This document shows, one piece after another, positions 47,967 to 56,700 of a stretch of DNA of 64,000 nt. Positions within the stretch are counted from its first letter, which is position 1. Each line of letters starts with the position of its first letter. The notes below the pieces were generated by a model that was not told the origin of the DNA, ran no database searches, and worked only from the letters and a program-made list of their open reading frames with translations. The position numbers were made by a program, and so were the translations under genes. The DNA lies in contig NZ_CAMIGN010000002.1 of the NCBI RefSeq assembly GCF_946221935.1, positions 1 through 64,000 of the forward strand. The letters are read 5' to 3'. The stretch is from an uncultured Corynebacterium sp. GTDB lineage: Bacteria; Actinomycetota; Actinomycetes; Mycobacteriales; Mycobacteriaceae.

Positions 47967-49952
47967 ATGCGCCTTGCAGCGAACCTCTCCCGTCGCACTC
48001 GCTCCGCCAGCAGCAAGACCGGTAGCAAGAACAGCAGCATCCTCGGCCGTAAGAGCACGGCCCTCCTGGCTCTGCCGCTTTCCGTTGCACTGGCAATGCC
48101 ACTGATGCCATCCGCTACTGCTCAGAGCCCGCTTGGCGGCTCGATGGGCCCGGGCTCCGGCACGAGCTACCTGGACCCGGACAGCATTCCGAAGCGTACG
48201 CCGCGCCAGGTCACCGAGCAGAACCTGCAGGGCCTGCCGGAAGGCGTCAGCGTGGATCGCGTCGAGTGGATCACTGAGCGCTGGGCCAATGTCTATATCA
48301 ATTCCGCCGCAATGCCGGGCAAGCCGATCAAGGTACAGATTCTGCTGGCTCGCGACTGGTACTCCCAGCCAGACCGTAAGTTCCCGACCGTTTGGGCTCT
48401 GGACGGCCTGCGCGCCCGCGAGGACGAGTCCGGCTGGACCCTGTCCACCAACATCGCCTCCCAGTACGCCGACCGTAACGTCAACGTGGTCCTGCCCGTC
48501 GGTGGCGAGTCCTCCTTCTACACCGATTGGCAGAAGCCGGACAATGGCAAGCACTACAAGTGGGAGACCTTCCTGACCAAGGAGCTGCCCGCTGTGCTCC
48601 GCGAGGGGTGGCGCGCCAACGAAGACCGCGCGATCACTGGCCTTTCCATGGGCGGCACCGCCGCAATGAACCTGGCTGAGCGCTTCCCGAAGATGTGGAA
48701 GTTCGTAGGTTCCTTCTCTGGCTACCTGGACACGACCTCCTACGGCATGCCGGAAGCTATCGCCTACGCCACTAAGGACGGCAACGGCTACGACGCAAGG
48801 AAGATGTGGGGCGATTACGGCTCACAGGACTGGATCGACCACGACCCGAAGCTGGGTGTGGACGCTCTAAAGGACATGACCGTTTACGTCTCTGCGGGTA
48901 ACGGCAACGCGGGTAAGTATGACAAGCCGGGCTCCATCCCCGGCCTGCCCGCCAACATGGCAGGCTTCGGCCTGGAGGCAATGTCCCGCATGACCACCGA
49001 GACTTTCGTGAAGCGTGCCAAGAAGGCCGGCATCAAGCCGATCACTGCTTTCCGCCCCTCGGGTACTCACGACTGGCCGTACTGGCAGTACGAGATGATT
49101 CAGGCATGGCCGCACATCGCGAACGCCCTGGGTATTCCGGAAGCTGACCGCGGTGCAAAGTGCCAGGTCGGCGGAGCTATCGCGGAGAACATTAAGAACG
49201 CTCCGAACATGGGTGCCTGCATCTCCAACGAGTACGACGCTAAGGACGGCGGCAAGGTACAGGACTTCCGCGGAGGCCGCGCCTACTGGTCCCCGAAGAC
49301 CGGTGCCCACTTCGTATGGGGTCGCATCGGCGCCCGCTACGCTTCCATGAACGGCCCGGAGTCCTGGCTGGGCTACCCGACCTCCGAGGAACACGTCATC
49401 GCTGGTGGCCGCGGCCGCTTCACCTCCTTCGAAAACGGCGCGATCTACTGGACCGCAGAGACCGGCGCCTTCGCAGTACCGAAGGACTTCATCGACGAGT
49501 GGGGCAAGACCAAGTGGGAGAACGGCCCGCTGGGCTTCCCGATCGCAGACGTTGAGAAGGTCGGCGACAGCTACATGCAGAAGTTCCAGAACGGCGTCAT
49601 CGTTCGCAACAAGGACAACAAGACCAACTACGTCCAGGGCAAGATCGCTGAGAAGTACCTGCAGCTGGGCGGCGTGACCTCCAAGCTGGGCAACCCGACC
49701 AGTGGCGAACTGGCCATCAAGGGCGGTCGCTTCACTCAGTTCGAGCACGGCAACATCTACTGGTCCCCGACCACCGGCGCGCACGTGATCTACTACGGAA
49801 ACGTGTTCGACGAGTGGGGTAAGAATGGCTGGGAGCAGGGCAAGCTCGGCTACCCGACCAGCGACCACGAGGACATCCCGGCGGGCGGAACCCAGATCAA
49901 GTTCCAGCACGGCGAGATCCGCGAAGTTAACGGACGCGTTGAGGTGCGCTAA
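47967..49952 (+). CDS. PS1/Cop1-type mycolyltransferase with LGFP repeats
   Basis: 661 residues. A long signal peptide with a basic N-region (about 1-53) ends at SATAQ. The mycolyltransferase domain carries Ser227 in GLSMGG, with HDWPYW near its end. From about residue 440 four LGFP-type repeats are recognisable by WLGYPTSEE, PLGFPIADV, KLGNPTSGE and KLGYPTSDH, thought to bind the cell wall. This architecture is known from the corynebacterial major mycolyltransferase Cop1/PS1. It transfers mycolate to the arabinogalactan. Confidence 0.96.
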   Translation: MRLAANLSRRTRSASSKTGSKNSSILGRKSTALLALPLSVALAMPLMPSATAQSPLGGSMGPGSGTSYLDPDSIPKRTPRQVTEQNLQGLPEGVSVDRVEWITERWANVYINSAAMPGKPIKVQILLARDWYSQPDRKFPTVWALDGLRAREDESGWTLSTNIASQYADRNVNVVLPVGGESSFYTDWQKPDNGKHYKWETFLTKELPAVLREGWRANEDRAITGLSMGGTAAMNLAERFPKMWKFVGSFSGYLDTTSYGMPEAIAYATKDGNGYDARKMWGDYGSQDWIDHDPKLGVDALKDMTVYVSAGNGNAGKYDKPGSIPGLPANMAGFGLEAMSRMTTETFVKRAKKAGIKPITAFRPSGTHDWPYWQYEMIQAWPHIANALGIPEADRGAKCQVGGAIAENIKNAPNMGACISNEYDAKDGGKVQDFRGGRAYWSPKTGAHFVWGRIGARYASMNGPESWLGYPTSEEHVIAGGRGRFTSFENGAIYWTAETGAFAVPKDFIDEWGKTKWENGPLGFPIADVEKVGDSYMQKFQNGVIVRNKDNKTNYVQGKIAEKYLQLGGVTSKLGNPTSGELAIKGGRFTQFEHGNIYWSPTTGAHVIYYGNVFDEWGKNGWEQGKLGYPTSDHEDIPAGGTQIKFQHGEIREVNGRVEVR

Positions 49953-49954
49953 CT

Positions 49955-50551
49955 GTGGGCGTCACAAAGATTAGGAAGACAACTGCAATCACCGGTGCTG
50001 CATGCGCGGCGCTGCTGTCGCTCGGCACTTTGACGGCCTGCGGTGGTGATGAGACGGTCGATAACTCAGCTGACTCGACGACGGTGCCTTCGGTGACGGA
50101 GTCCACCTCGGAGACTGCAAAGTCTGGAGAGGCTGATGAGTCGGACAAGTCTGACAAGTCTAAGGACGATGATTCTGACTCTTCGGACAGTAGCGACGCC
50201 CCGTCGTCCGCTGCTGAGGGCGGTGGCGCACCGGCACATGATGGCGCCGTTGACGAGGTAGATGAAATCCCGTCTGGCACGCAGCGCAGCGATAAAGACA
50301 AGGACTTCCTGAAGCGCTTGAAGGACGGCGGTGTCGACCTGACAAAGGCTGATGATGCAGCAGACATCGGTGGCCTGGAGGACCAGGTTATTGCCGCTGG
50401 TCACGCGCACTGCACCGCGGAAGGTGGCGGCAAGGAGGACGTCTACACTCCGCTAGCTGCAGGCCAATTGCAGACTAATGGCGTGATCGACGGAGACCCG
50501 AAGAAGGCCGAAGACGCAATCCGCGAGGCTGCGAAATCAGCGTATTGTTAA
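49955..50551 (+). CDS. DUF732-like lipoprotein
   Basis: 198 residues from a GTG 3 bp after the previous stop. The lipobox ends at LTAC. A long Ser/Asp/Lys/Glu linker (about 35-95) leads to a small domain (about 112-198) with KDKDFLKRLKDGGVDLTKA and two cysteines (GHAHC and the C-terminal YC), the DUF732 pattern. It is exported and anchored in the membrane between the mycolyltransferase and cutinase-like genes, suggesting a role in mycolate export or wall assembly (inference). Confidence 0.78.
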   Translation: MGVTKIRKTTAITGAACAALLSLGTLTACGGDETVDNSADSTTVPSVTESTSETAKSGEADESDKSDKSKDDDSDSSDSSDAPSSAAEGGGAPAHDGAVDEVDEIPSGTQRSDKDKDFLKRLKDGGVDLTKADDAADIGGLEDQVIAAGHAHCTAEGGGKEDVYTPLAAGQLQTNGVIDGDPKKAEDAIREAAKSAYC

Positions 50552-50598
50552 TGGTCACTTGTATCCCATTAACCGACTTGCCTTACAACTAGGAAGTT

Positions 50599-51534
50599 AT
50601 GAAAAAGGTCTTAACGATCCTTGCTGCTCTGGTCGTCCTTGCGCTCATTGTCGTGGGCGTGGGGAATTGGCTGCTTACAAATGACGGCGCCGGCGGTCCT
50701 AAGCCGGGGAAGCCGACACCGCCGCCTAGCTCGGAGGCGCAGAACCCGCCCGGTTGCGTGGATGTCGAAGTACTGGCCGCGCCGGGTACTTGGGAGTCGT
50801 CGCCCAATGACGACCCGTTGGCGCCTCACTCACATCCGCGGTCGCTGCTGCTGAACGTCACCCGCCCGCTGGCTGATGAGTTCGACCCCAGCAAGGTGAA
50901 GGTATGGACTCTGCCTTACACTGCCCAGTTCCGCAATATGAATGCGCAGGGTGAGAAGAGCTATGACGATTCGCGCAATGAAGGCTTCGGCCGGATGAAG
51001 GAGGAGCTGCGCGCAACCCATAAGGCCTGCCCAGCAACGTCCTTTGTGCTTGTCGGCTTTAGCCAGGGTGCTGTGATCGCTGGTGATTTGGCGGGAGAGA
51101 TCGGCAATGGGCGTGGCCCGGTTCCGGCCAATTCTGTTTTGGGTGTATCGCTGATCGCTGATGGTCGCCAGGAGCTCGACAAGGGCAACCTTGTCGGTGC
51201 GAAGGGGATTCGCGGGACGGGTGCGGAGATCGCACTGAACCCGGTAAGCGGTCTTATCCAGGGGATCGTCCCCGGGGCGACGATGCGCGGCCCGCGGCCG
51301 GATGGCTTTGGCGAACTCAACGATCGAGTGAACAACTACTGTGCCCCTGCCGATCTTATTTGTGACGCCCCAGCGAATCTGGGCAACGCTATCGTCCGAG
51401 CCAAGGATTTGGTGGCCGCCAACGCGGTGCACGCTGAGTATGCGACGAATGGAAAGGTCGTGGAGGGGCAGACCGTGCCGCAGCATATCGTGGGTTGGGC
51501 TCGCGGCCTGATTAACGAGCGGCTGGGGAAGTAG
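50599..51534 (+). CDS. Cutinase-like lipase (Rv3802c/Culp6 type)
   Basis: 311 residues. An N-terminal membrane anchor (about 3-26) and a Pro-rich linker precede the alpha/beta hydrolase domain, with Ser155 in LVGFSQGAV. The C-terminal Asp and His lie in PADLICDAP and ANAVHAEYA. The mycobacterial homologue at the same locus has phospholipase and thioesterase activity and is essential for the mycolate layer. Located in the periplasm, anchored to the membrane. The next gene is fadD32. Confidence 0.9.
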   Translation: MKKVLTILAALVVLALIVVGVGNWLLTNDGAGGPKPGKPTPPPSSEAQNPPGCVDVEVLAAPGTWESSPNDDPLAPHSHPRSLLLNVTRPLADEFDPSKVKVWTLPYTAQFRNMNAQGEKSYDDSRNEGFGRMKEELRATHKACPATSFVLVGFSQGAVIAGDLAGEIGNGRGPVPANSVLGVSLIADGRQELDKGNLVGAKGIRGTGAEIALNPVSGLIQGIVPGATMRGPRPDGFGELNDRVNNYCAPADLICDAPANLGNAIVRAKDLVAANAVHAEYATNGKVVEGQTVPQHIVGWARGLINERLGK

Positions 51535-51723
51535 CTCGGCACCCCGCGACTGTGGTGCCTTGGTCGCGTTAGCGCTTGCTGGCGTTTCGGTGCGGGGGCA
51601 ACCGTGACACGGCAGTTCGAATTTGCAGGGTAACGATCCTGCCTGCCGGTACGATGTGTTTTACAAGTAAAACTAAATGCTTATTGCGTTAGAGCTATGC
51701 GACTAGCGAGAAACTAGTTAAAG

Positions 51724-51778
51724 CAAGCGGACAACAAGCGAACGACAAGCGGACAGCAAGTAGATAACAAGTAGAGGA
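51724..51778 (+). repeat. Five-unit 11-nt tandem repeat in the fadD32 leader
   Basis: Units 51724-51734, 51735-51745, 51746-51756, 51757-51767 and 51768-51778 all start caag and share the pattern caag(c/t)(g/a)g(a/g). The last unit contains the ribosome site (gagga) of the gene starting at 51785. The repeat has a period of about one DNA helical turn and is purine-rich and unstructured. Confidence 0.85.
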
Positions 51779-51784
51779 GACCAC

Positions 51785-53680
51785 GTGGATATCACTGCAG
51801 CAATGGGTCAGTTTTATGACGAGCAGGGCAACATCAACGTCCCTGATCAGATGACCCTTTCCGGCATGTGCGAGATGCTGTACACCATGGCGCAGATGGA
51901 CGGTACAGCAGAAAACGTGTTGATCCGCTACTGGGACTTCTCCGAATCGCGCGAGGGGAAGGTGCATGAGATTACCCGTGCGCAGGTCAATACTCGTATC
52001 AAGGCCGTGTGCGTACGCCTGCAGCAGATTGCCAAGCCCGGCGACCGTGTGGCCATTTTGGCGAATAACTCCCCTGAGTACATGTACGCCTTCCTTGGCG
52101 CCATGTACGCCCGCATGGTGCCGGTTCCGCTCTACGATCCTAACGAGCCGGGTCACACCGGTCACCTGACAGCTGTGCTGGGTTCCTCTGAGCCGACCGT
52201 TGTACTGACGAACAAGCGCTCCGCCACGGCAGTGCGCAAGCACTTTGCCTCCATTCCCGCCACCGAACGCCCGCGCGTGCTGACGATTGACGCCCTGCCG
52301 GATGCACTGGCGGAAGACTGGGTCAACCCGATGGCCGCCATCATGGCGGATCCGTCACTGGCTCCAAAGTCCAGTGAAGAAGCCTTCTTGCAGTACACCT
52401 CCGGCTCCACCCGTACCCCGGCGGGCGTGGTGCTTACGCACAAGTCGATCGTCACCAATGTGTTGCAGATCTTTAAAGCCGTGAACCTGAAGTCCCCGCT
52501 GCGTCTGGTTACCTGGCTACCGTTACACCATGACATGGGCGTGATCCTGTCTGCGTTCGTCATCATCCTGGGGCTGCCCTTTGATCTGATGTCCCCACGC
52601 GACTTCATCCAAGATCCGGCCCGCTGGGTTCGTCAGCTTAACCGGAAAAGCGAGGATGAGAACGTCTACACCGTCGTTCCCAACTTCGCGTTGGAGCTGG
52701 CAGTGCGCTATGCCGACCCGGCAAAGGTCGCCGACTTGGGTGAAGTCGACCTGTCCACCATCGATGGCATCATCAATGGCTCGGAACCGGTGCACCACAG
52801 CTCCGTACAGAAACTCCTGGATACCTTCGCCCCTTATGGGCTCAAGAGGGAAGCAATGCGCCCGTCCTATGGGCTGGCCGAGGCAACCCTGATCGTCACC
52901 ACCCCACAGACCGATGAGCGTCCGCTGACGAAGTGGTTCAAGCGCGATGAGTTGTCCGCGGGCACGGTAGTGGAAGGCTCGGAGGACGACGCAGACAGCC
53001 TCTCCCTAGTTTCCCTCGGCCAGGTGTGCGAACCGCAGGCAATCGCCATTGTGGATCCGGAGTCGGGCAAGGAACTTGCCGATGGCCAGGTGGGCGAGAT
53101 CTGGGTACACGGCGACAACATGGCCGCGGGTTATCTGAACCGTCCTGAGGAGACCGAGGAGACTTTCCGCAACCACCTGCCTATGGCCAACCGGCTGGAG
53201 TCCGGTAGCCGTGCAGCCGATGTCCCGGAGGACAAGTGGATGCGCACTGGCGACCTGGCCGTCATTGTGGACGGGCACCTATTTATCACTGGTCGCCTGA
53301 AAGACCTCATCATCGTCGCTGGTCGTAACCACTACCCCCAGGACATCGAGGCCACCGCAGACGAGGCGACGGAGCAGACCGCCCCGGCCGTCATCGCCGC
53401 TTTTGCCGTGCAGGCCGGGGACGCTGGAACGGCGGGCGCAGGTGCCGACGGGGAATCCGTTGAGGGGCTAGTCATTATCGCCGAGCGCGACCCGGAGGCC
53501 GCTGAGGCGGACGACGCGGAGGCTATTGAGGCTATGCGCGCTGCCGTCACTGCCACCCACGGCGTGCAGCCCTCGGATGTACGCATCATCGCGCCGGGCG
53601 CTTTGCCGCGTTCCTCCGCCAACAAGATCGCCCGCCGCGTGGCAGCGAAGGCGTATCTGGAGGGCACGCTGGACGCTTAA
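51785..53680 (+). CDS. fadD32: Long-chain fatty-acyl-AMP ligase FadD32
   Basis: 631 residues from a GTG with gaggaga upstream. It activates meromycolic-type fatty acids as acyl-AMP and loads them on Pks13. The adenylate motif is YTSGSTRTPAGVVLTH (about 204-219), then GLAEATLIV, GEIWVHGDNMAAGY and the C-terminal domain with TGRLKDLIIVAGRNHYPQDIE. The insertion motif typical of FAAL enzymes is present in the N-domain region. A 110-bp gap to pks13 contains an AT-rich possible promoter (ttaaaatatgg). Confidence 0.96.
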   Translation: MDITAAMGQFYDEQGNINVPDQMTLSGMCEMLYTMAQMDGTAENVLIRYWDFSESREGKVHEITRAQVNTRIKAVCVRLQQIAKPGDRVAILANNSPEYMYAFLGAMYARMVPVPLYDPNEPGHTGHLTAVLGSSEPTVVLTNKRSATAVRKHFASIPATERPRVLTIDALPDALAEDWVNPMAAIMADPSLAPKSSEEAFLQYTSGSTRTPAGVVLTHKSIVTNVLQIFKAVNLKSPLRLVTWLPLHHDMGVILSAFVIILGLPFDLMSPRDFIQDPARWVRQLNRKSEDENVYTVVPNFALELAVRYADPAKVADLGEVDLSTIDGIINGSEPVHHSSVQKLLDTFAPYGLKREAMRPSYGLAEATLIVTTPQTDERPLTKWFKRDELSAGTVVEGSEDDADSLSLVSLGQVCEPQAIAIVDPESGKELADGQVGEIWVHGDNMAAGYLNRPEETEETFRNHLPMANRLESGSRAADVPEDKWMRTGDLAVIVDGHLFITGRLKDLIIVAGRNHYPQDIEATADEATEQTAPAVIAAFAVQAGDAGTAGAGADGESVEGLVIIAERDPEAAEADDAEAIEAMRAAVTATHGVQPSDVRIIAPGALPRSSANKIARRVAAKAYLEGTLDA

Positions 53681-53791
53681 TCCATAAAGCGACTTCGGCG
53701 CGTTAAAATATGGCGCTACGTTAGGACTCACTCACGACCCACACTAAGCCTTATCGAAGGCATTAGGTACGAAAGGAATCGGCGACTTTCC

Positions 53792-56700
53792 ATGGCAGAC
53801 AACCAGCAGGACGCCCCCTCGGCGGACCAGCACTCTCGCCCCGCAACGATCCAACAGATGCGGGACTGGTTACGCACCTGGGTCGCGGATACCACTGGTC
53901 TGGACGCCACGGAGATCGCCGATGAGCGTTCAATGCAGGATTTCGGCTTATCCTCTCGCGATGTCGTCGTCCTCTCCGGTGACCTTGAGCGCCTGCTTGG
54001 CACCCACCTAGACGCCACGATTGCCTACGAGTTCAACACCATCGCCGCACTGGCAGAGCACCTGATGAATGGTCGCGGTACTGGTGCGGTTGTGGGTAGC
54101 GACGCCGCAGGCTCCGTAACCGGTGCTTCCGCCGCGGGTGGGCCATTGCCACTTGGCCAGCGCGATATTGCCGTGGTTGGCATGGCTGGCCGCTACCCCG
54201 GCGCCGAGAATGCGGATGAGATGTGGGAGATGTTCTCCAGCTACCGCTCCGGCGTGGGCGAACTGCCCGCCGGTCGCTGGTCGGAGTATTCCCGTGATCC
54301 GGAAATGACGCGCCGCATGGAGCAAGCACAGCTGACCGGTGGCTATATCGAAGATATTGCCTCCTTCGACGCGGAGTTCTTCGGCCTGTCTCCATTGGAG
54401 GCTGCGAATATGGATCCGCAGCAGCGCATGATCCTACAGCTGACGTGGGAGGCATTGGAGGATGCCCATATCCCTGCCAACCAGCTGCGCGGTAAGCAGG
54501 TCGGCGTGTTCATGGGTAACACCAATAACGACTACGGCATGTTGATCTCCGCCGACCCGGCGGAGGCGCACCCTTATGCCCTGACGGGTAATTCCAGTTC
54601 CATCATCGCTAACCGCGTGTCCTATGCCTTCGATTTCCGGGGGCCTTCCGTGGCAATGGATACGGCCTGCTCGTCGTCGCTAGTAGCAATTCACCAGGCG
54701 GTGCGCTCCTTACGCGATGGTGAGTCTGATGTTGCTGTAGCGGGTGGCGTCAACCTCCTGTGCAGTCCCTTTGCAACGGTGGCGTTTTCCGAGCTTGGAG
54801 TGCTCAGCCCGACGGGTGGTATTCGTGCGTTCAGTGATGATGCAGACGGCATTGTGCGTTCCGACGGCGCTGGTGTGGTCGTGCTGAAGCGACTGGAGGA
54901 TGCGCGCCGCGATGGCGATGACGTGCTGGCTGTGATTAAGGGCTCGGCGGTGAACTCCGATGGACGTTCCAACGGCCTGACCGCCCCGAACCCGGATGCA
55001 CAGGTCGACGTGCTGCGCAGTGCATACGCCGATGCACGGATCGCCCCGCAGTCCGTGGACTATGTGGAAGCCCACGGCACCGGAACGATCCTGGGCGACC
55101 CGATTGAAGCAACTGCGTTGGGTACCGTTTTGGGGCGCGAACGCGACATTGCTGAACCTCTGCTGCTGGGAAGTGCGAAGACGAACTTCGGACACACGGA
55201 GGCCGCCGCGGGTGTCGCGGGCGTAATGAAGGTCGTGATGGCAATGCGCGAGGGTGTGCTGCCGCCGAGCCTGAACTACACGGGGCCAAACCCCTATATT
55301 GACTTTGACCGCGAGCACTTGGAGGTCGTGGAGGATCCGCGCGAATGGCCAGAGTATTCCGGCCGCGCCGTTGCGGGCGTGTCCGGCTTTGGCTTCGGCG
55401 GCACAAATGCGCACGTCGTGATCGCCGCACCAGACCTAGAGGAAGAAGCTGCGGCGGGCGCGGGCAGCACCGCGGGCACCGTCGGCGTTGCTCCGATCGG
55501 TCTAGACCATTCAGACGCAGCGGGTGAGGCCCCGCGCGTTCTGCTGCCTGTGAGTGGTTTGCTGCCTTCCCGACGCCGCGAAGCCGCCGCAGCGCTGGCC
55601 GAGTACCTGGAGCAGAACCAGGAATCCTTTGCCGAGCCAGAGCAGCTTCGTGGGGTGGCCATGGCGCTGGCAGGCCACAATCATGGCCGCTCTCGTGGCG
55701 TGGTTTCCGCAGCGACGGTCGAGGAGGCCATCGCCGGGCTACAGCGCATCGCTGCAGGTAAGCAGAACGCGACGGCTAAGACAGCTGACTCTCCGTCGGC
55801 CAACGGCCCGGTGTGGGTGTTCTCCGGCTTCGGTTCCCAGTTCCGCAAGATGGCCAAGGATTTGTACGAGCTATCTGAGTTCTTCGCCGCGCGCCTGGAT
55901 GAGCTGGATAAGGTCGTGCTGGCCGAATCCGGCTGGTCTTTCACCGATATGGTGCTGGACGATGAACAGAACTACGACACTGAGCGCGCCCAGGTGGGCA
56001 TCACCTGCGTCCAGATTGCGCTGAATGACCTAATGCGAGCGCTGGGCACGAAGCCCGCCGCTGTTGTCGGCCAGTCGATGGGTGAGATCGCAGCGGCCTA
56101 CGCCGTGGGCGGAATCACCGCCGAAGAGGCCGTACGAACCGCTTGCCACCGTGCCCGCCTAATGGGCGAGGGCGAGCGCCTCCTCCCAGAGGACAAGCAG
56201 GGCGCCATGGCGGTTGTCGAGTTCGGAGTAGAGGAGCTAGCCACCTTTACCGCCGAACACCCGGAATACTCCCAGGTAGAGCCTGCTGTGTACGCCGCGC
56301 CGGGCATGACCACCGTCGGTGGGCCCGCCGAGCCGGTGCAGAAGCTCGTCGAATACCTGGAAGGTGAGGGCAAGTTTGCCCGCCTGCTGAAGGTAAAGGG
56401 CGCGGGGCATACCTCGATGCTGGATCCGATCCTGGGCGAGCTGCACTACGAGATCAGCGACCTGGATCCGCAGCCCATCCACACGCCTCTGTACTCCACC
56501 GTGGATCGTGGCCGTGTGTACACCCCGGGCGAGGTCGTTCACGACGCCGAGTACTTCCTGCGCTGCACGCGCCAGCCGGTCTGGTTCTCTGAGGCAACCG
56601 GTAAGCAGTTCGACGATGGTTATCGCACCTTTATCGAGTTCTCCCCGAACCCGGTGGCGCTAATGCCTTTGATGAATAACTCCTTCGCCCACAACGCCAG

